DNA from: Opacimonas sp014872805
GTDB taxonomy: Bacteria; Pseudomonadota; Gammaproteobacteria; Enterobacterales; Alteromonadaceae
Length of the DNA stretch: 64,000 nt
Reading direction: 5' to 3'
Assembly: GCA_014872805.1 (NCBI GenBank)
Contig: WKFN01000014.1
Span: forward strand, 62,001-126,000
Shown: piece by piece, positions 26,885 through 36,499 of the stretch
How positions within the stretch are numbered: the first letter of the stretch is position 1
Layout: each line of letters begins with the position of its first letter
Position numbers and translations under genes: made by a program
Notes under the pieces: generated by a model
What the model saw: only the letters and a program-made list of their open reading frames with translations
Told to the model about the DNA's origin: nothing
Database searches by the model: none

Positions 26885-28714
26885 TTACTCGTCTAAGAAG
26901 CTCTTGAGTGGTTCAGAGCGGCTAGGATGACGTAATTTACGCAATGCCTTGGCCTCAATTTGACGGATACGCTCACGAGTCACATCAAACTGTTTGCCAA
27001 CTTCTTCTAACGTATGGTCAGTATTCATATCGATACCGAAACGCATACGTAACACTTTGGCCTCACGCTGAGTCAATCCTGCTAGAACTTCTTGTGTGGC
27101 GTTTTTGAGGCTACCGTTGGTTGCATTATCCAAAGGCTGGGTAATGGTGGTATCTTCAATAAAATCGCCTAAGTGCGAATCTTCATCATCACCAATCGGC
27201 GTTTCCATTGAAATAGGCTCTTTAGCAATCTTCAATACTTTGCGGATCTTATCTTCAGGCATTTGCATGCGTTCTGATAATTCTTCTGGAGATGGCTCTC
27301 GACCCATTTCTTGAAGCATTTGACGGCTGATGCGATTGAGTTTGTTGATGGTTTCAATCATGTGAACCGGGATACGAATGGTACGTGCTTGGTCTGCAAT
27401 TGAGCGAGTAATTGCTTGACGGATCCACCAAGTTGCGTAAGTTGAAAACTTGTAGCCACGGCGGTATTCGAACTTATCTACCGCTTTCATCAAGCCGATA
27501 TTACCTTCTTGAATTAAGTCCAAGAACTGTAATCCTCGGTTGGTGTATTTTTTGGCGATGGAGATTACCAAACGTAAGTTGGCTTCAACCATTTCTTTTT
27601 TAGCGCGGCGGGCTTTGGCTTCACCAATTGACATGCGGCGGTTGATGTCTTTGATGTCGGCAATCGCTAGGCCGGTTTCAGCCTCAACAGCATTCATTTT
27701 TGAAACACTGCGCTCAATATCTTCGGTAAACGACGCGAGTGCCGCGGAATAGGCTTTTCCCGAATCCACTGCCTTGTAGAACCAATCCGTTGTGGTTTCA
27801 TTGCCAGCGAAGGCTTTTATAAAGTCTTTCTTTGGCATTTTGGCTTGCATGACGCAGTGCTTCATAACCAAGCGTTCTTGGATGCGTACACGGTCCATCA
27901 TGTTTCGCATATTTTTGACCATACGGTCAAACTGCTTAGGAACTAGACGAAACTCTTTGAAGACATCGGAAAGGGCTTCGATTTCTTTTTTAGCAGATTT
28001 ATGCGCTCGGCCTTTTGAATCGATGATTTTCCGAGTTTTCTCGTATTGTTTACGCAAATCACCAAATTTTTCTGCCGCGAGTTCAGGATCAACACCGGTA
28101 TCGGCTTCTTGGTCATCTGAATCATCGCCGTCATCATCTTCATCATCAAGTTCTTCTTCAGGTAAGTCAGAACCGATGTGAGTAGCTGTGGGTGCCACTT
28201 CATCCACTTCATTTGGATCGACAAAACCAGATACGATGTCTGACAAGCGAATTTCTTCTGCTTCGTATAGCTCATACTGGTCAAGGAGATAGGTAATGGC
28301 TTCTGGATATTCTGCCACTGAGCACTGAACTTGATTTATACCCTCTTCAATGCGCTTGGCGATTTCGATTTCGCCTTCACGTGTCAGGAGTTCAACGGTA
28401 CCCATTTCACGCATATACATACGAACAGGGTCAGTGGTTCGGCCAATTTCACTTTCAACTGTAGCAAGTGCTTGTGCGGCAGCTTCTGCGACATCTTCAT
28501 CGGTCGATGTTTCAGCCATTAATAACTCATCTGAATCCGGTGCGGATTCAAATGTTTGAATGCCCATGTCGTTGAACATGCGAATGATGTCTTCAATCTG
28601 GTCTGAATCGACGATGTCTTCAGGTAAGTGGTCGTTAATCTCCGAGAATGTGAGATAACCCTGTTCTTTACCTTTTGCAATCAGGAGCTTTATCTGAGAC
28701 TGCTTACTTTGCAT
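26885..28714 (-). CDS. rpoD: RNA polymerase sigma factor RpoD (sigma-70)
   Basis: Primary sigma factor. The start is placed at 28714 (MQSKQSQIKLLIAKGKEQGY), aligning with the E. coli N terminus; the frame extends upstream to 28753 but the extra 13 residues are not family-like. 609 residues. Region 1.1 at about 5-75, an acidic non-conserved region (EEELDDEDDDGDD) near 190-215, region 2 with FLDLIQEGNIGLMKAVDKFE and YATWWIRQAI, region 3 with IPVHMIETINKL, and region 4.2 with the helix-turn-helix LEEVGKQFDVTRERIRQIE. Last gene of the rpsU-yqeY-dnaG-rpoD group. Confidence 0.97.
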   Translation of the reverse strand: MQSKQSQIKLLIAKGKEQGYLTFSEINDHLPEDIVDSDQIEDIIRMFNDMGIQTFESAPDSDELLMAETSTDEDVAEAAAQALATVESEIGRTTDPVRMYMREMGTVELLTREGEIEIAKRIEEGINQVQCSVAEYPEAITYLLDQYELYEAEEIRLSDIVSGFVDPNEVDEVAPTATHIGSDLPEEELDDEDDDGDDSDDQEADTGVDPELAAEKFGDLRKQYEKTRKIIDSKGRAHKSAKKEIEALSDVFKEFRLVPKQFDRMVKNMRNMMDRVRIQERLVMKHCVMQAKMPKKDFIKAFAGNETTTDWFYKAVDSGKAYSAALASFTEDIERSVSKMNAVEAETGLAIADIKDINRRMSIGEAKARRAKKEMVEANLRLVISIAKKYTNRGLQFLDLIQEGNIGLMKAVDKFEYRRGYKFSTYATWWIRQAITRSIADQARTIRIPVHMIETINKLNRISRQMLQEMGREPSPEELSERMQMPEDKIRKVLKIAKEPISMETPIGDDEDSHLGDFIEDTTITQPLDNATNGSLKNATQEVLAGLTQREAKVLRMRFGIDMNTDHTLEEVGKQFDVTRERIRQIEAKALRKLRHPSRSEPLKSFLDE

Positions 28715-28969
28715 ATATTTTATACACTTCTCATGAAAACCAATAAACGGCAACTCGCATCCATACTGTGTAAACTATCGGTTTTTGAAATTAAAATGAC
28801 TCGTCTTTGAGGCATTAGTAAATACTGAATTATAGCAGACTATTGCAGTATGATGCTAGTTAGTATACGTCCTAACATTATGTTTGTATCGTTAGTTAGT
28901 GTTAAATATTGAAGTTTTTTTTAATTTGTCAAATTTTAATGTGTTTTTGGGTTAACAAAATGCAAATAG

Positions 28970-30745
28970 TTATTTATGCGCGAGTAATTTACGGAGTTCT
29001 TCTTTTTCACCAAGCGTCAGCTGACTATGTCGAGATTTTGCCAATAATTCGTCCGCACGACCTTTAAGATATTGTTGAATTAAACGCGAAAAAGCATCGG
29101 CATACACCGTGTCATAATCTTCTGGATTGACCAGACATTCCTGCTGCATAAGTGCGGTTAAATGGGGAGACGCATCGTGGTCTTTAAACGCTTCAAACAA
29201 CATACCGGTATTTGCGTTCGGATGCTCTACGCAATACGCATGGAGTTGCATAAAAATAGGCCAGCCTTTGAACCCAGCGGTGACTAGAAGTTGGGGTTGT
29301 ACTTGTTGTACAGCAGTAGCTAGTTGCGGCGCTTCCAAAAGCAAGCGGATTAACATCCGCACTGGGGATTGCTCAAGTTTTTGCGCCCCTTTGCTAAAAT
29401 CTTTTTTGGGTTTGCCCTGAGATTGTGCCGACTTGATATCACGGTCAATTTGATATTTGTCGTGCTCACCACAGATGCGCGAAAGTTCTGAAGTGAGAAG
29501 CTCTTTTTGGTTTGTACCCAAAATACTGTCAATCAGAGGTTGGGCAACTTTTTTAAGCGCGGCTTTGCCTTCAGTTGACGTCACTGAGTGCTCTTTGAGG
29601 AGGTGTTCAAACATAAACTGTGAAAGAGGTTGTGCTTGTTGGAATAAATCTTCCATTGCCTCTTTGCCAATTTGACGCACCATGGTATCCGGATCTTCTC
29701 CATCGGGCAGAAACATAAACTTGATCTGTTTGCCATCTTGTAACATTGGCAATGCATTTTCTAAAGTACGCCATGCCGCCTTGCGTCCAGCATTATCCCC
29801 ATCGTAACAGCAAACGATTTCATCCGTATTGCGGAACATTAACTGGACATGATCGGGAGTGGTTGCTGTACCTAGGGAAGCGACAGCATAATCAATCTCG
29901 TATTGACTCAAGGCAACCACATCCATATAGCCTTCTACAACGACTAAGCGTTTTAATGAGCGATGTAATGTTCGAGCCCGATGTAATCCATAAAGCTCTG
30001 AGCCTTTATGGAAAATTCGAGTTTCGGGTGAGTTGAGATATTTGGGGCTTTGTTCGGCCTGCATCACACGACCACCAAAGCCAATAACCCGACCGCGCCG
30101 GTCGCGGATCGGGAACATCAAACGCCCACGGAAAAAATCATAGCGCTTACCGCGATCATTCTCAGTCGTTAACTTTAAATCTAAACATTGTTGCGAGCGT
30201 TGCGGGTTGGTGGCTAATGCATCACTGAGGTATTGCCATTCATCAGGGGCAAAACCGATTTCCCAAGCTTTAGCAATTTCCCCACTTAAGCCACGTTGTT
30301 TGAGATAATCGATAACTTGAGCATGATCTGGGTGTTTACGCAAAGCAACCTGAAATAACTTACATGCTTGTTCCATTAATTCAAAGTCATTATCGGCTTG
30401 TTGTTTTTTTTGCGCAGCTTTGCTTGGATCATAGTTGGAGTGTTGTTCTCGAGGAACATCAATCCCATGGGTACGAGCCAATTCCTCAATGGCTTCAACA
30501 AACTCTAGACGGTCATAGTCCATCAAAAAACTGATGACATTACCGTGCGCACCACACCCAAAACAATGGTAAAACTGTTTGTCAGGGGCAACGCTAAAAG
30601 ATGGGGATTTTTCGTTGTGAAAAGGACAGCAGGCTTGGTAATTACGACCGGCTTTTTTGAGCTTTACGCGCGCATCAATAATCTCCACGATATCTGAGCG
30701 CGCGATTAGATCGTCAATGAATTCCCGAGGGATCCGGCCTGCCAT
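28970..30745 (-). CDS. dnaG: DNA primase DnaG
   Basis: Makes RNA primers at the replication fork. 591 residues. CHC2 zinc-binding domain with C40, H43, C61 and C64 (ACCPFHNEKSPSFS and FYHCFGCGAHGN); the catalytic TOPRIM core follows with RLMFPIRDRRGRVIGFGGR, VVEGYMDVVALSQ and CCYDGDNAGRKAAWR; a C-terminal helicase-binding domain begins near 445. The gap of 255 bases to rpoD probably holds rpoD promoters; I could not pick a convincing one. Confidence 0.97.
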   Translation of the reverse strand: MAGRIPREFIDDLIARSDIVEIIDARVKLKKAGRNYQACCPFHNEKSPSFSVAPDKQFYHCFGCGAHGNVISFLMDYDRLEFVEAIEELARTHGIDVPREQHSNYDPSKAAQKKQQADNDFELMEQACKLFQVALRKHPDHAQVIDYLKQRGLSGEIAKAWEIGFAPDEWQYLSDALATNPQRSQQCLDLKLTTENDRGKRYDFFRGRLMFPIRDRRGRVIGFGGRVMQAEQSPKYLNSPETRIFHKGSELYGLHRARTLHRSLKRLVVVEGYMDVVALSQYEIDYAVASLGTATTPDHVQLMFRNTDEIVCCYDGDNAGRKAAWRTLENALPMLQDGKQIKFMFLPDGEDPDTMVRQIGKEAMEDLFQQAQPLSQFMFEHLLKEHSVTSTEGKAALKKVAQPLIDSILGTNQKELLTSELSRICGEHDKYQIDRDIKSAQSQGKPKKDFSKGAQKLEQSPVRMLIRLLLEAPQLATAVQQVQPQLLVTAGFKGWPIFMQLHAYCVEHPNANTGMLFEAFKDHDASPHLTALMQQECLVNPEDYDTVYADAFSRLIQQYLKGRADELLAKSRHSQLTLGEKEELRKLLAHK

Positions 30746-30753
30746 TTAATCGT

Positions 30754-31197
30754 TTAGCCTAATTGTGCTTTGATTAAACCACTGACTTGTCCTAAGTCCG
30801 CCCGACCTTGCATCTTTGGACGTAAAACCCCCATGACTTTGCCCATATCAGCCATGCCATTGGCACCCGTTTGGGAAATAGCCTCGACAATCATGGCATT
30901 GATTTCAGCTTCGCTGAGTGCTTGTGGTAAGAAGTCTTGCAAGATCACAATTTCAGCATCTTCATTGTCTGCCAAATCATCACGGCCTGCGTCGCGGAAT
31001 TGCTGTGATGCATCTTTGCGTTGCTTAACCATCTTGGTAATGATCTGCAAAACATCCGTATCGTTCAGCTCAATACGCTCGTCTACTTCACGTTGCTTGA
31101 CTGCTGCCAGGGCCATGCGAATAGTACCCAAACGCAATTTGTCTTTGGCGCGCATCGCGTCTTTTTGGGCGTTTTTTAACTCATCAAGTAAAGCCAT
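30754..31197 (-). CDS. GatB/YqeY domain protein
   Basis: 147-residue YqeY protein, related to the tail domain of the GatB amidotransferase subunit and thought to touch tRNA. Helical throughout: LLDELKNAQKDAMRAKDK, RLGTIRMALAAVKQREVDE, QRKDASQQFRDAGRDDLAD and the C-terminal GKVMGVLRPKMQGRADLG. Located between rpsU and dnaG, 8 bases before dnaG, as in many gammaproteobacteria. Confidence 0.93.
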   Translation of the reverse strand: MALLDELKNAQKDAMRAKDKLRLGTIRMALAAVKQREVDERIELNDTDVLQIITKMVKQRKDASQQFRDAGRDDLADNEDAEIVILQDFLPQALSEAEINAMIVEAISQTGANGMADMGKVMGVLRPKMQGRADLGQVSGLIKAQLG

Positions 31198-31275
31198 ATT
31201 GGTATCCTTTGTTCTTAAAGATTATCGCAGACTATCTATTTTTTTATGGTCAAATATAATACAGCAAAAACACAA

Positions 31276-31297
31276 AAAGCGGTTAAAAAACCGCTTT
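31276..31297 (-). terminator. Terminator/attenuator after rpsU
   Basis: AAAGCGGTT/AACCGCTTT stem with a short loop, followed on the minus strand by a short T run. It lies between rpsU and yqeY and probably lowers transcription into yqeY-dnaG-rpoD, as the attenuator does in the E. coli macromolecular synthesis operon. Confidence 0.75.
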
Positions 31298-31349
31298 GAG
31301 TTTATACCTTGTAAACGTATGAAACGCTACAAGAAATGCTAATCAATGA

Positions 31350-31565
31350 TTAGTATAATTTAACGCGACGTGCGTTTTCGCGAGATAGCTTCTTCAAGTG
31401 ACGCTTTTTCGCAGCTGCTTTTTTGCGCTTGCGTTCCCACGTTGGCTTCTCGAAGAACTCACGCTTACGGACTTCTGATAAGATACCCGCTTTTTCGCAA
31501 GAACGCTTAAAACGACGTAGTGCTACGTCAAACGGTTCGTTGTCTTTTACTTTAACGATCGGCAT
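31350..31565 (-). CDS. rpsU: 30S ribosomal protein S21
   Basis: 71-residue basic protein of the small subunit. MPIVKVKDNEPFDVALRRFK, CEKAGILSEVRKREFFEKPT and a lysine/arginine-rich tail match S21 throughout; length is identical to E. coli. The ribosome-binding site TTGAGG lies about 9 bases upstream. First gene of the macromolecular synthesis operon, divergent from tsaD. Confidence 0.97.
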   Translation of the reverse strand: MPIVKVKDNEPFDVALRRFKRSCEKAGILSEVRKREFFEKPTWERKRKKAAAKKRHLKKLSRENARRVKLY

Positions 31566-31807
31566 TAAAACTCAACCTCAATATGTCAATAATCTTCAAT
31601 TCGAGTCGTGTGCGTCTGGTGCATCAATGCCGGTTTGGGGCAAATAAAGCGACATTTCACGAGTCGTCTTGGCTAAAAAATGGTGCGCTATACTAATCTT
31701 TATAGCGTCTGTTGTAAAGTCAGAATTGCGATTATTTGAACATTTGTGGCAAATGAATGAAAAATCCGTACAATCCACTTCATTGTTACTTCATCTCGAC
31801 GAACACC

Positions 31808-32827
31808 ATGCGTATTTTGGGAATTGAAACCTCTTGTGATGAAACAGGAATAGCGGTCTACGATAGTGAGCAGGGTTTACTCGCTCATCACTTATATAGT
31901 CAAGTCAAGTTACACGCCGATTATGGCGGTGTGGTGCCAGAATTGGCCTCTCGTGACCACGCCCGAAAAATCGTACCTTTGGTACAGAAGACCCTTGCTG
32001 AAGCACATTCTTCACGTCGTGATATTGATGCGATTGCCTATACTCGAGGGCCAGGTTTAATCGGCGCATTACTCGTCGGAGCAAGCGTGGGTCGAAGTTT
32101 GGCTTATGCTTGGGGCATCCCAACTGTTGGCGTACATCATATGGAAGGACATCTATTAGCCCCCATGCTGGAGGACAATGCACCTGAATATCCATTTATT
32201 GCGTTGTTGGTCAGTGGAGGGCACTCGATGATTGTCGATGTCAAAGCCATTGGCGAGTACACTGTATTAGGTGAGTCGATTGACGATGCTGCAGGTGAAG
32301 CGTTTGATAAAACCGCTAAACTGATGGGACTGGACTATCCGGGGGGGCCGCATTTGGCCAAATTAGCGGATCAAGGCGAAGCAGGTCATTATCAATTTCC
32401 TCGCCCTATGTGCGACCGTCCTGGCTTAGATTTGAGCTTTAGTGGGCTCAAAACTTTTGCGGCGAACACGATCCGCGATAATACCGATGATGAAATCACT
32501 CGAGCTAATATCGCTTATGCGTTCCAAGAAGCGGTAGTGGATACGTTACTTATCAAATCCAAACGTGCCCTCAAAGCAACCGGATATAAGCGAGTGGTGA
32601 TTGCTGGTGGAGTCAGTGCCAATCGCATGTTGCGAAGCCGTTTTGATGAAGAAATGCAAAAGCTCGGCGGACAAGCTTATTATCCTAGTTTGGGTTTATG
32701 TACCGATAATGGGGCTATGATTGCCTATGCGGGAATGCAACGATTGTTAGCGGGGCAAGTCGAAAATGAATTCGCCAAAGTCATGCCGCGCTGGCCGCTG
32801 GAATCCTTACCCGCCTTAACTGACTAA
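31808..32827 (+). CDS. tsaD: tRNA N6-adenosine threonylcarbamoyltransferase TsaD
   Basis: Transfers threonylcarbamoyl to A37 of ANN-decoding tRNAs. 339 residues from MRILGIETSCDETGIAVYD; an upstream in-frame ATG at 31757 lacks family similarity. ASKHA-fold motifs: GIETSCDE, the metal-binding GVHHMEGHLLAP, LLVSGGHSMI, GESIDDAAGEAFDK and VIAGGVSANRMLR. Divergence from rpsU is the common gammaproteobacterial arrangement. Confidence 0.97.
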   Translation: MRILGIETSCDETGIAVYDSEQGLLAHHLYSQVKLHADYGGVVPELASRDHARKIVPLVQKTLAEAHSSRRDIDAIAYTRGPGLIGALLVGASVGRSLAYAWGIPTVGVHHMEGHLLAPMLEDNAPEYPFIALLVSGGHSMIVDVKAIGEYTVLGESIDDAAGEAFDKTAKLMGLDYPGGPHLAKLADQGEAGHYQFPRPMCDRPGLDLSFSGLKTFAANTIRDNTDDEITRANIAYAFQEAVVDTLLIKSKRALKATGYKRVVIAGGVSANRMLRSRFDEEMQKLGGQAYYPSLGLCTDNGAMIAYAGMQRLLAGQVENEFAKVMPRWPLESLPALTD

Positions 32828-32830
32828 ACT

Positions 32831-33409
32831 TTATGTGCGCGGTTCTGAACCCTGTAATAAACGCGTGATGTTGTGTCGGTGTTGCCAAATAATTAGAGCA
32901 CTGAGCATACTGACTGCATACACATATTCGGCTTTTAGCCAATAAGTTAAGGCTGGTGCGATACAGACGGTAACCAGCGCCGCTAACGATGAGTAGCGAA
33001 AGGCTTTATAAACAAGTAACCATGTACTCAAAACTCCACACAAAACCCCCCAGTCCAGAGGGATCATGCAGCCCAAAGCTGTCGCCACTCCTTTACCACC
33101 TGCGAAGCCAAAAAAGATCGGGTACATATGCCCCAAACACGCAGCTACGGCGATGCAGCCAAGGGCGAATGGATCCAAGCCTAACAAAAAGCCGCCCCAT
33201 ACAGGTAGAAGCCCTTTACCAAGGTCAAATAATAATACGCACAATGCAGGCCCACGGCCGGCTATACGATAGACATTGGTTGCCCCAGGGTTCTTTGAAC
33301 CATACGTACGAGGGTCGGGAAACTGATATAACCGACTAACCAAAACTGCACTAGAGATAGAGCCAAGTAAGTAAGCACACATGCACAGAAATATCGCTAA
33401 TAGAGAAAT
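32831..33409 (-). CDS. plsY: Glycerol-3-phosphate acyltransferase PlsY (probable ATT start)
   Basis: Membrane enzyme that acylates glycerol-3-phosphate from acyl-phosphate, first step of phospholipid synthesis. Visible: AYLLGSISSAVLVSR, the conserved YGSKNPGATNVYR, DLGKGLLPVWGG and FFGFAGGKGVAT. The ATG at 33382 would give 183 residues but leaves only two residues before AYLLGS, cutting the first membrane helix, and has no ribosome-binding site. Reading back in frame gives 11 residues before AYLLGS, exactly as in E. coli PlsY, starting at an ATT codon (33407-33409) preceded by AGGGGAAG. I therefore place the start there; a conservative annotation would be 32831-33382. Confidence 0.85.
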   Translation of the reverse strand: MSLLAIFLCMCAYLLGSISSAVLVSRLYQFPDPRTYGSKNPGATNVYRIAGRGPALCVLLFDLGKGLLPVWGGFLLGLDPFALGCIAVAACLGHMYPIFFGFAGGKGVATALGCMIPLDWGVLCGVLSTWLLVYKAFRYSSLAALVTVCIAPALTYWLKAEYVYAVSMLSALIIWQHRHNITRLLQGSEPRT

Positions 33410-33496
33410 ATACTTCCCCTGAAAGATGGATATATGTGTATAATTTACCTGTTTTTATCCACAGATGCCAAATCAATCGACGAGGGTAGACAAGTT

Positions 33497-33856
33497 ATGT
33501 CTGATAAAGTACTCATACGCAATTTGCAATGCGATGTTCTCATTGGTGTTTATGATTTTGAGCGTGAGGCAAAGCAACGTGTGATTTTTGATATCGACTG
33601 CCTAGTGGATAATCGTAAAGCTGGTGAATCTGACGATGTCAAAGACGCCGTTGATTATGCGCAAGTCGTTGGTATGGTTGAAGAATTATGTGATACCACA
33701 CAGTATCATTTGCTTGAAGCATTAGCGGAGCATGTTGCGCGTGATGCCTTGACTCGGTTTAAGGCATTGAACGGTGTTGTGATTACCTTGTACAAACCCG
33801 ATATCATGCCGAACGATGTGAATGTGGCAGTGCAAATTGAACGGTTGCGCGGATGA
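33497..33856 (+). CDS. folB: Dihydroneopterin aldolase FolB
   Basis: Converts dihydroneopterin to 6-hydroxymethyl-dihydropterin in folate synthesis. 119 residues from MSDKVLIRNLQCDVLIGVY (start at 33497; a 21-residue upstream extension is not family-like). VDYAQVVGMVEEL, the active-site HLLEALAEHVA and LYKPDIMPNDVNVAVQIER are typical. Overlaps folK by four bases (ATGA). Confidence 0.95.
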   Translation: MSDKVLIRNLQCDVLIGVYDFEREAKQRVIFDIDCLVDNRKAGESDDVKDAVDYAQVVGMVEELCDTTQYHLLEALAEHVARDALTRFKALNGVVITLYKPDIMPNDVNVAVQIERLRG

Positions 33857-34359
33857 GTCAGCCGCTTCATCACATCTTAATCAGCGTAGGGTCAAATATT
33901 CGGCGTGAATACTATACCCAACGTGGGCTGCAATCATTAAAAGATGCGTTTGAGCACATTCTGATTTCTCCCACCTACGAAAGTGCCGCGGTGGGTTTTG
34001 TCGGCAATCCTTTTTATAATCTAGTAGTCAGTGCTATGACGGATTTATCTATCGCTGAAGTCAATCGTTTATTCAAACAGATTGAAGACGCAAATGATCG
34101 TGATCGCAGTGAAAAAAAATTCGCCCCGCGCACTTTAGATATTGACCTGTTGACGTATGATGATACCGTGTGTATCGAACCTGTGGTTCTGCCCAGGCCA
34201 GAAATTGAATACCATGCATTTTGTCTCAAACCCATGGCGGATTTGGTACCTGAGCACGTTCACCCAGGTACGGGCAAAACGTATGCACAAATGTGGGCGA
34301 GCTTTGATCGCCCAGAGCAAACATTATGGACTATTAACAAACAATGGAACTTGAATTAA
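33853..34359 (+). CDS. folK: Dihydropterin pyrophosphokinase FolK
   Basis: Transfers pyrophosphate from ATP to 6-hydroxymethyl-dihydropterin. 168 residues: SVGSNIRREYY, the PTYESAAVGFVGNPFYNLVV strand, RSEKKFAPRTLDIDLLTYDD with the metal-binding Asp pair (DID), and VLPRPEIEYHAFCLKPMADL. Translationally coupled to folB and one base upstream of uppP, so the three form an operon. Confidence 0.95.
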   Translation: MSQPLHHILISVGSNIRREYYTQRGLQSLKDAFEHILISPTYESAAVGFVGNPFYNLVVSAMTDLSIAEVNRLFKQIEDANDRDRSEKKFAPRTLDIDLLTYDDTVCIEPVVLPRPEIEYHAFCLKPMADLVPEHVHPGTGKTYAQMWASFDRPEQTLWTINKQWNLN

Positions 34360-34360
34360 T

Positions 34361-35158
34361 ATGACGATTTTTGAAATCATCATCCTTGCGATCATCCAAG
34401 GGATCACCGAATTTTTACCCATTTCATCTTCTGCTCATTTGCTTTTACCTGAAGTGTTCTTGGGCTGGGAAGCGCAAGGCCTAGCGTTTGATGTGGCGGT
34501 GCACATGGGAAGTTTATTGGCGGTTATGATTTATTTTCGTAATGACATCATTGCCATGACCATCGATTGGGTCAGCAAAGGGTTTACCGGTCAGCAGACT
34601 CCCAATAGCCGCTTGGCGTGGTGGGTCATTTTGGCGACACTACCGGCCATCGCCTTTGGTGCGGTGTTCAAAAATGTCATTGAAGTATATTTACGCACTG
34701 GCGAGGTGATTGCCTTTACCACCATCGCCTTTGGTCTGTTATTGTGGTACGCCGACCGCAAAGCTTCTTTGGCTCATGAAGTCACTCATATTGGTTGGAA
34801 ACACGCGCTCACGATCGGTTTTTCTCAAGTGCTCGCTCTCATCCCCGGCACCTCTCGATCAGGGATCACGATGACGACTGGTTTGTTGTTGGGCTATACC
34901 CGTGAGGCGGCTGCGCGGTTTTCGTTTTTACTATCCATTCCAGTGATTTTGGGTGCGGGGTTGCTGTCTACCCTTGATCTCTTGGAAGAACCTTATCTTG
35001 TTGATTGGGCGGCCTTAGGCTACGGTGTATTATTTTCATTTGTCTCAGCTTATGCGTGTATCAGTTTATTTTTAGCTTGGATCAATCGCATTGGTATGAC
35101 GCCATTTGTTATTTATAGATTGGCGCTTGGCGCGATTCTTATATTGGTTCTCATTTAG
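34361..35158 (+). CDS. uppP: Undecaprenyl-diphosphatase UppP (BacA)
   Basis: Recycles undecaprenyl diphosphate to the monophosphate carrier used for peptidoglycan and other envelope polymers. 265 residues, about eight membrane helices. Signature EFLPISSSAHLLLPE near residue 17 and PGTSRSGITMTTGLLLG near residue 165 carry the active-site Glu, His, Ser and Arg. Follows folK directly. Confidence 0.96.
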   Translation: MTIFEIIILAIIQGITEFLPISSSAHLLLPEVFLGWEAQGLAFDVAVHMGSLLAVMIYFRNDIIAMTIDWVSKGFTGQQTPNSRLAWWVILATLPAIAFGAVFKNVIEVYLRTGEVIAFTTIAFGLLLWYADRKASLAHEVTHIGWKHALTIGFSQVLALIPGTSRSGITMTTGLLLGYTREAAARFSFLLSIPVILGAGLLSTLDLLEEPYLVDWAALGYGVLFSFVSAYACISLFLAWINRIGMTPFVIYRLALGAILILVLI

Positions 35159-35169
35159 GGAGACACGTT

Positions 35170-35535
35170 ATGTCCGAAACCATTTTTGATAAAATCATCA
35201 GCAAAGCGATCCCAGCCACCATCATATATGAAGATGAGGATGTGTTGGCATTTAACGATATTAATCCGCAAGCCCCCATACACTTTCTGGTGATCCCAAA
35301 AAAACGCATTTCTACGATCAATGATATTGAAGTCCAAGATTGTGCGGTGGTAGGTAAGCTCTCAATGGTAGCGGCCCAAATAGCCAAAGAGCAAGGCTTT
35401 GCTGAGGAAGGCTTCCGCACAGTGATGAACTGCAATCAGTATGGGGGACAGACGGTGTATCATATTCATCTGCATGTTCTGGCAGGAAAGCCATTAGGCT
35501 GGCCTCCCTACCAGGAGCGACTAAAAGAAGCTTAA
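35170..35535 (+). CDS. hinT: HIT family purine nucleoside phosphoramidase (HinT-like)
   Basis: 121-residue histidine-triad hydrolase acting on purine nucleoside phosphoramidates and aminoacyl-adenylates. TIFDKIISKAIPATIIYEDE, FNDINPQAPIHFLVIPKK and the catalytic triad HIHLHVLAG near residue 97 are clear. AGGGAGA precedes the ATG. Its 3' end overlaps that of rdgC on the opposite strand by four bases. Confidence 0.94.
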   Translation: MSETIFDKIISKAIPATIIYEDEDVLAFNDINPQAPIHFLVIPKKRISTINDIEVQDCAVVGKLSMVAAQIAKEQGFAEEGFRTVMNCNQYGGQTVYHIHLHVLAGKPLGWPPYQERLKEA

Positions 35536-36425
35536 TCGTTTAACGCAAAGGTGTCTTGCAAGAACTTGGCTAAGGCTAGGATCTCGGAAGAAGATAAAGC
35601 ATAGTCTGCGTCAAAACGAGCGGCTTGCTGATCTTTGGGAATGTCTTGGTTTTGTTCTTTCAAATCATCCGCATATTTTATGCGTTTTATGCTGCAATCG
35701 GCGGTCAGTAAACAGCTGATTTGCTCATTAAGTGAAATACCGAGTTGCTCCACTAATTTGCCATGCGAAATATGTTGCAAGATCTCATCTGCTTGTAGGT
35801 CTTGATTTTTACATTTGACCACTGCACCTTCGTCATCAAACGCTTTGAGCTCCGCTTCCATAAGCAACTCAACCTCCGCTGGAGGATTGTCCGTTACCCA
35901 GGCAGTTAATTGTGCGTGAACCGGCGATTTACATAGCGGAACAACCGGAAGTGATTCTATGGCTTTGCGCAACATCGCAAGAAAAACCTCCGCTTTCCCA
36001 TCCGCTGATGCATCAACCACCACTAAATCATCTTTGAGTGAAATAAACCCATAGGTTTTGGCATTTTTGGTAAAAGCTTGCGGCAGTAATCGTTGAATAA
36101 TCTCTTGTTTCAGATCCTGTTGGGCTTTTTTACCAACTGGAGCACCAGTTTCGCGTTCTACTTGGACGACTTTGTCAGCTAATTCAGAATTGATAACAGG
36201 TGCTGGCAAAATCCGTTCTTGCTTTTTCAGACAGAACAAAAACGTATCGCTAACGATGTGAAACAGCATCTCGCTATCAGGTAGTGGCGGTACAAATCCC
36301 ATTGTTGCCAATTCTTGTGAGCCGCAAGGGCGAAAAGCAACATTGGATAATTGCTCGGATAAGGTGTCTTCCGAAAAAGACAAGGGTTGAGTCAGTTGAT
36401 AAAGCTTAGCGTTTTTAAACCACAT
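35532..36425 (-). CDS. rdgC: Recombination-associated protein RdgC
   Basis: Ring-shaped DNA-binding protein that limits RecA activity. 297 residues starting MWFKNAKLYQLT, the typical RdgC N terminus, followed by RPCGSQELATMGFVPPL, RILPAPVINSELADKV and ETGAPVGKKAQQDLK. Length fits (E. coli 303). Divergent from phoB. Confidence 0.95.
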   Translation of the reverse strand: MWFKNAKLYQLTQPLSFSEDTLSEQLSNVAFRPCGSQELATMGFVPPLPDSEMLFHIVSDTFLFCLKKQERILPAPVINSELADKVVQVERETGAPVGKKAQQDLKQEIIQRLLPQAFTKNAKTYGFISLKDDLVVVDASADGKAEVFLAMLRKAIESLPVVPLCKSPVHAQLTAWVTDNPPAEVELLMEAELKAFDDEGAVVKCKNQDLQADEILQHISHGKLVEQLGISLNEQISCLLTADCSIKRIKYADDLKEQNQDIPKDQQAARFDADYALSSSEILALAKFLQDTFALND

Positions 36426-36499
36426 GGAGGATACCTAGTTGGCAATAAATGGGGCGCAGACAATAGCAAAATTTTGCCATTGTCACAATTGAGATGCAC

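Noticed and set aside
27943..28284. ORF antiparallel or out of frame within rpoD
   Set aside because: Shadow of the acidic, repetitive region of rpoD; no start signal and composition explained by the true frame.
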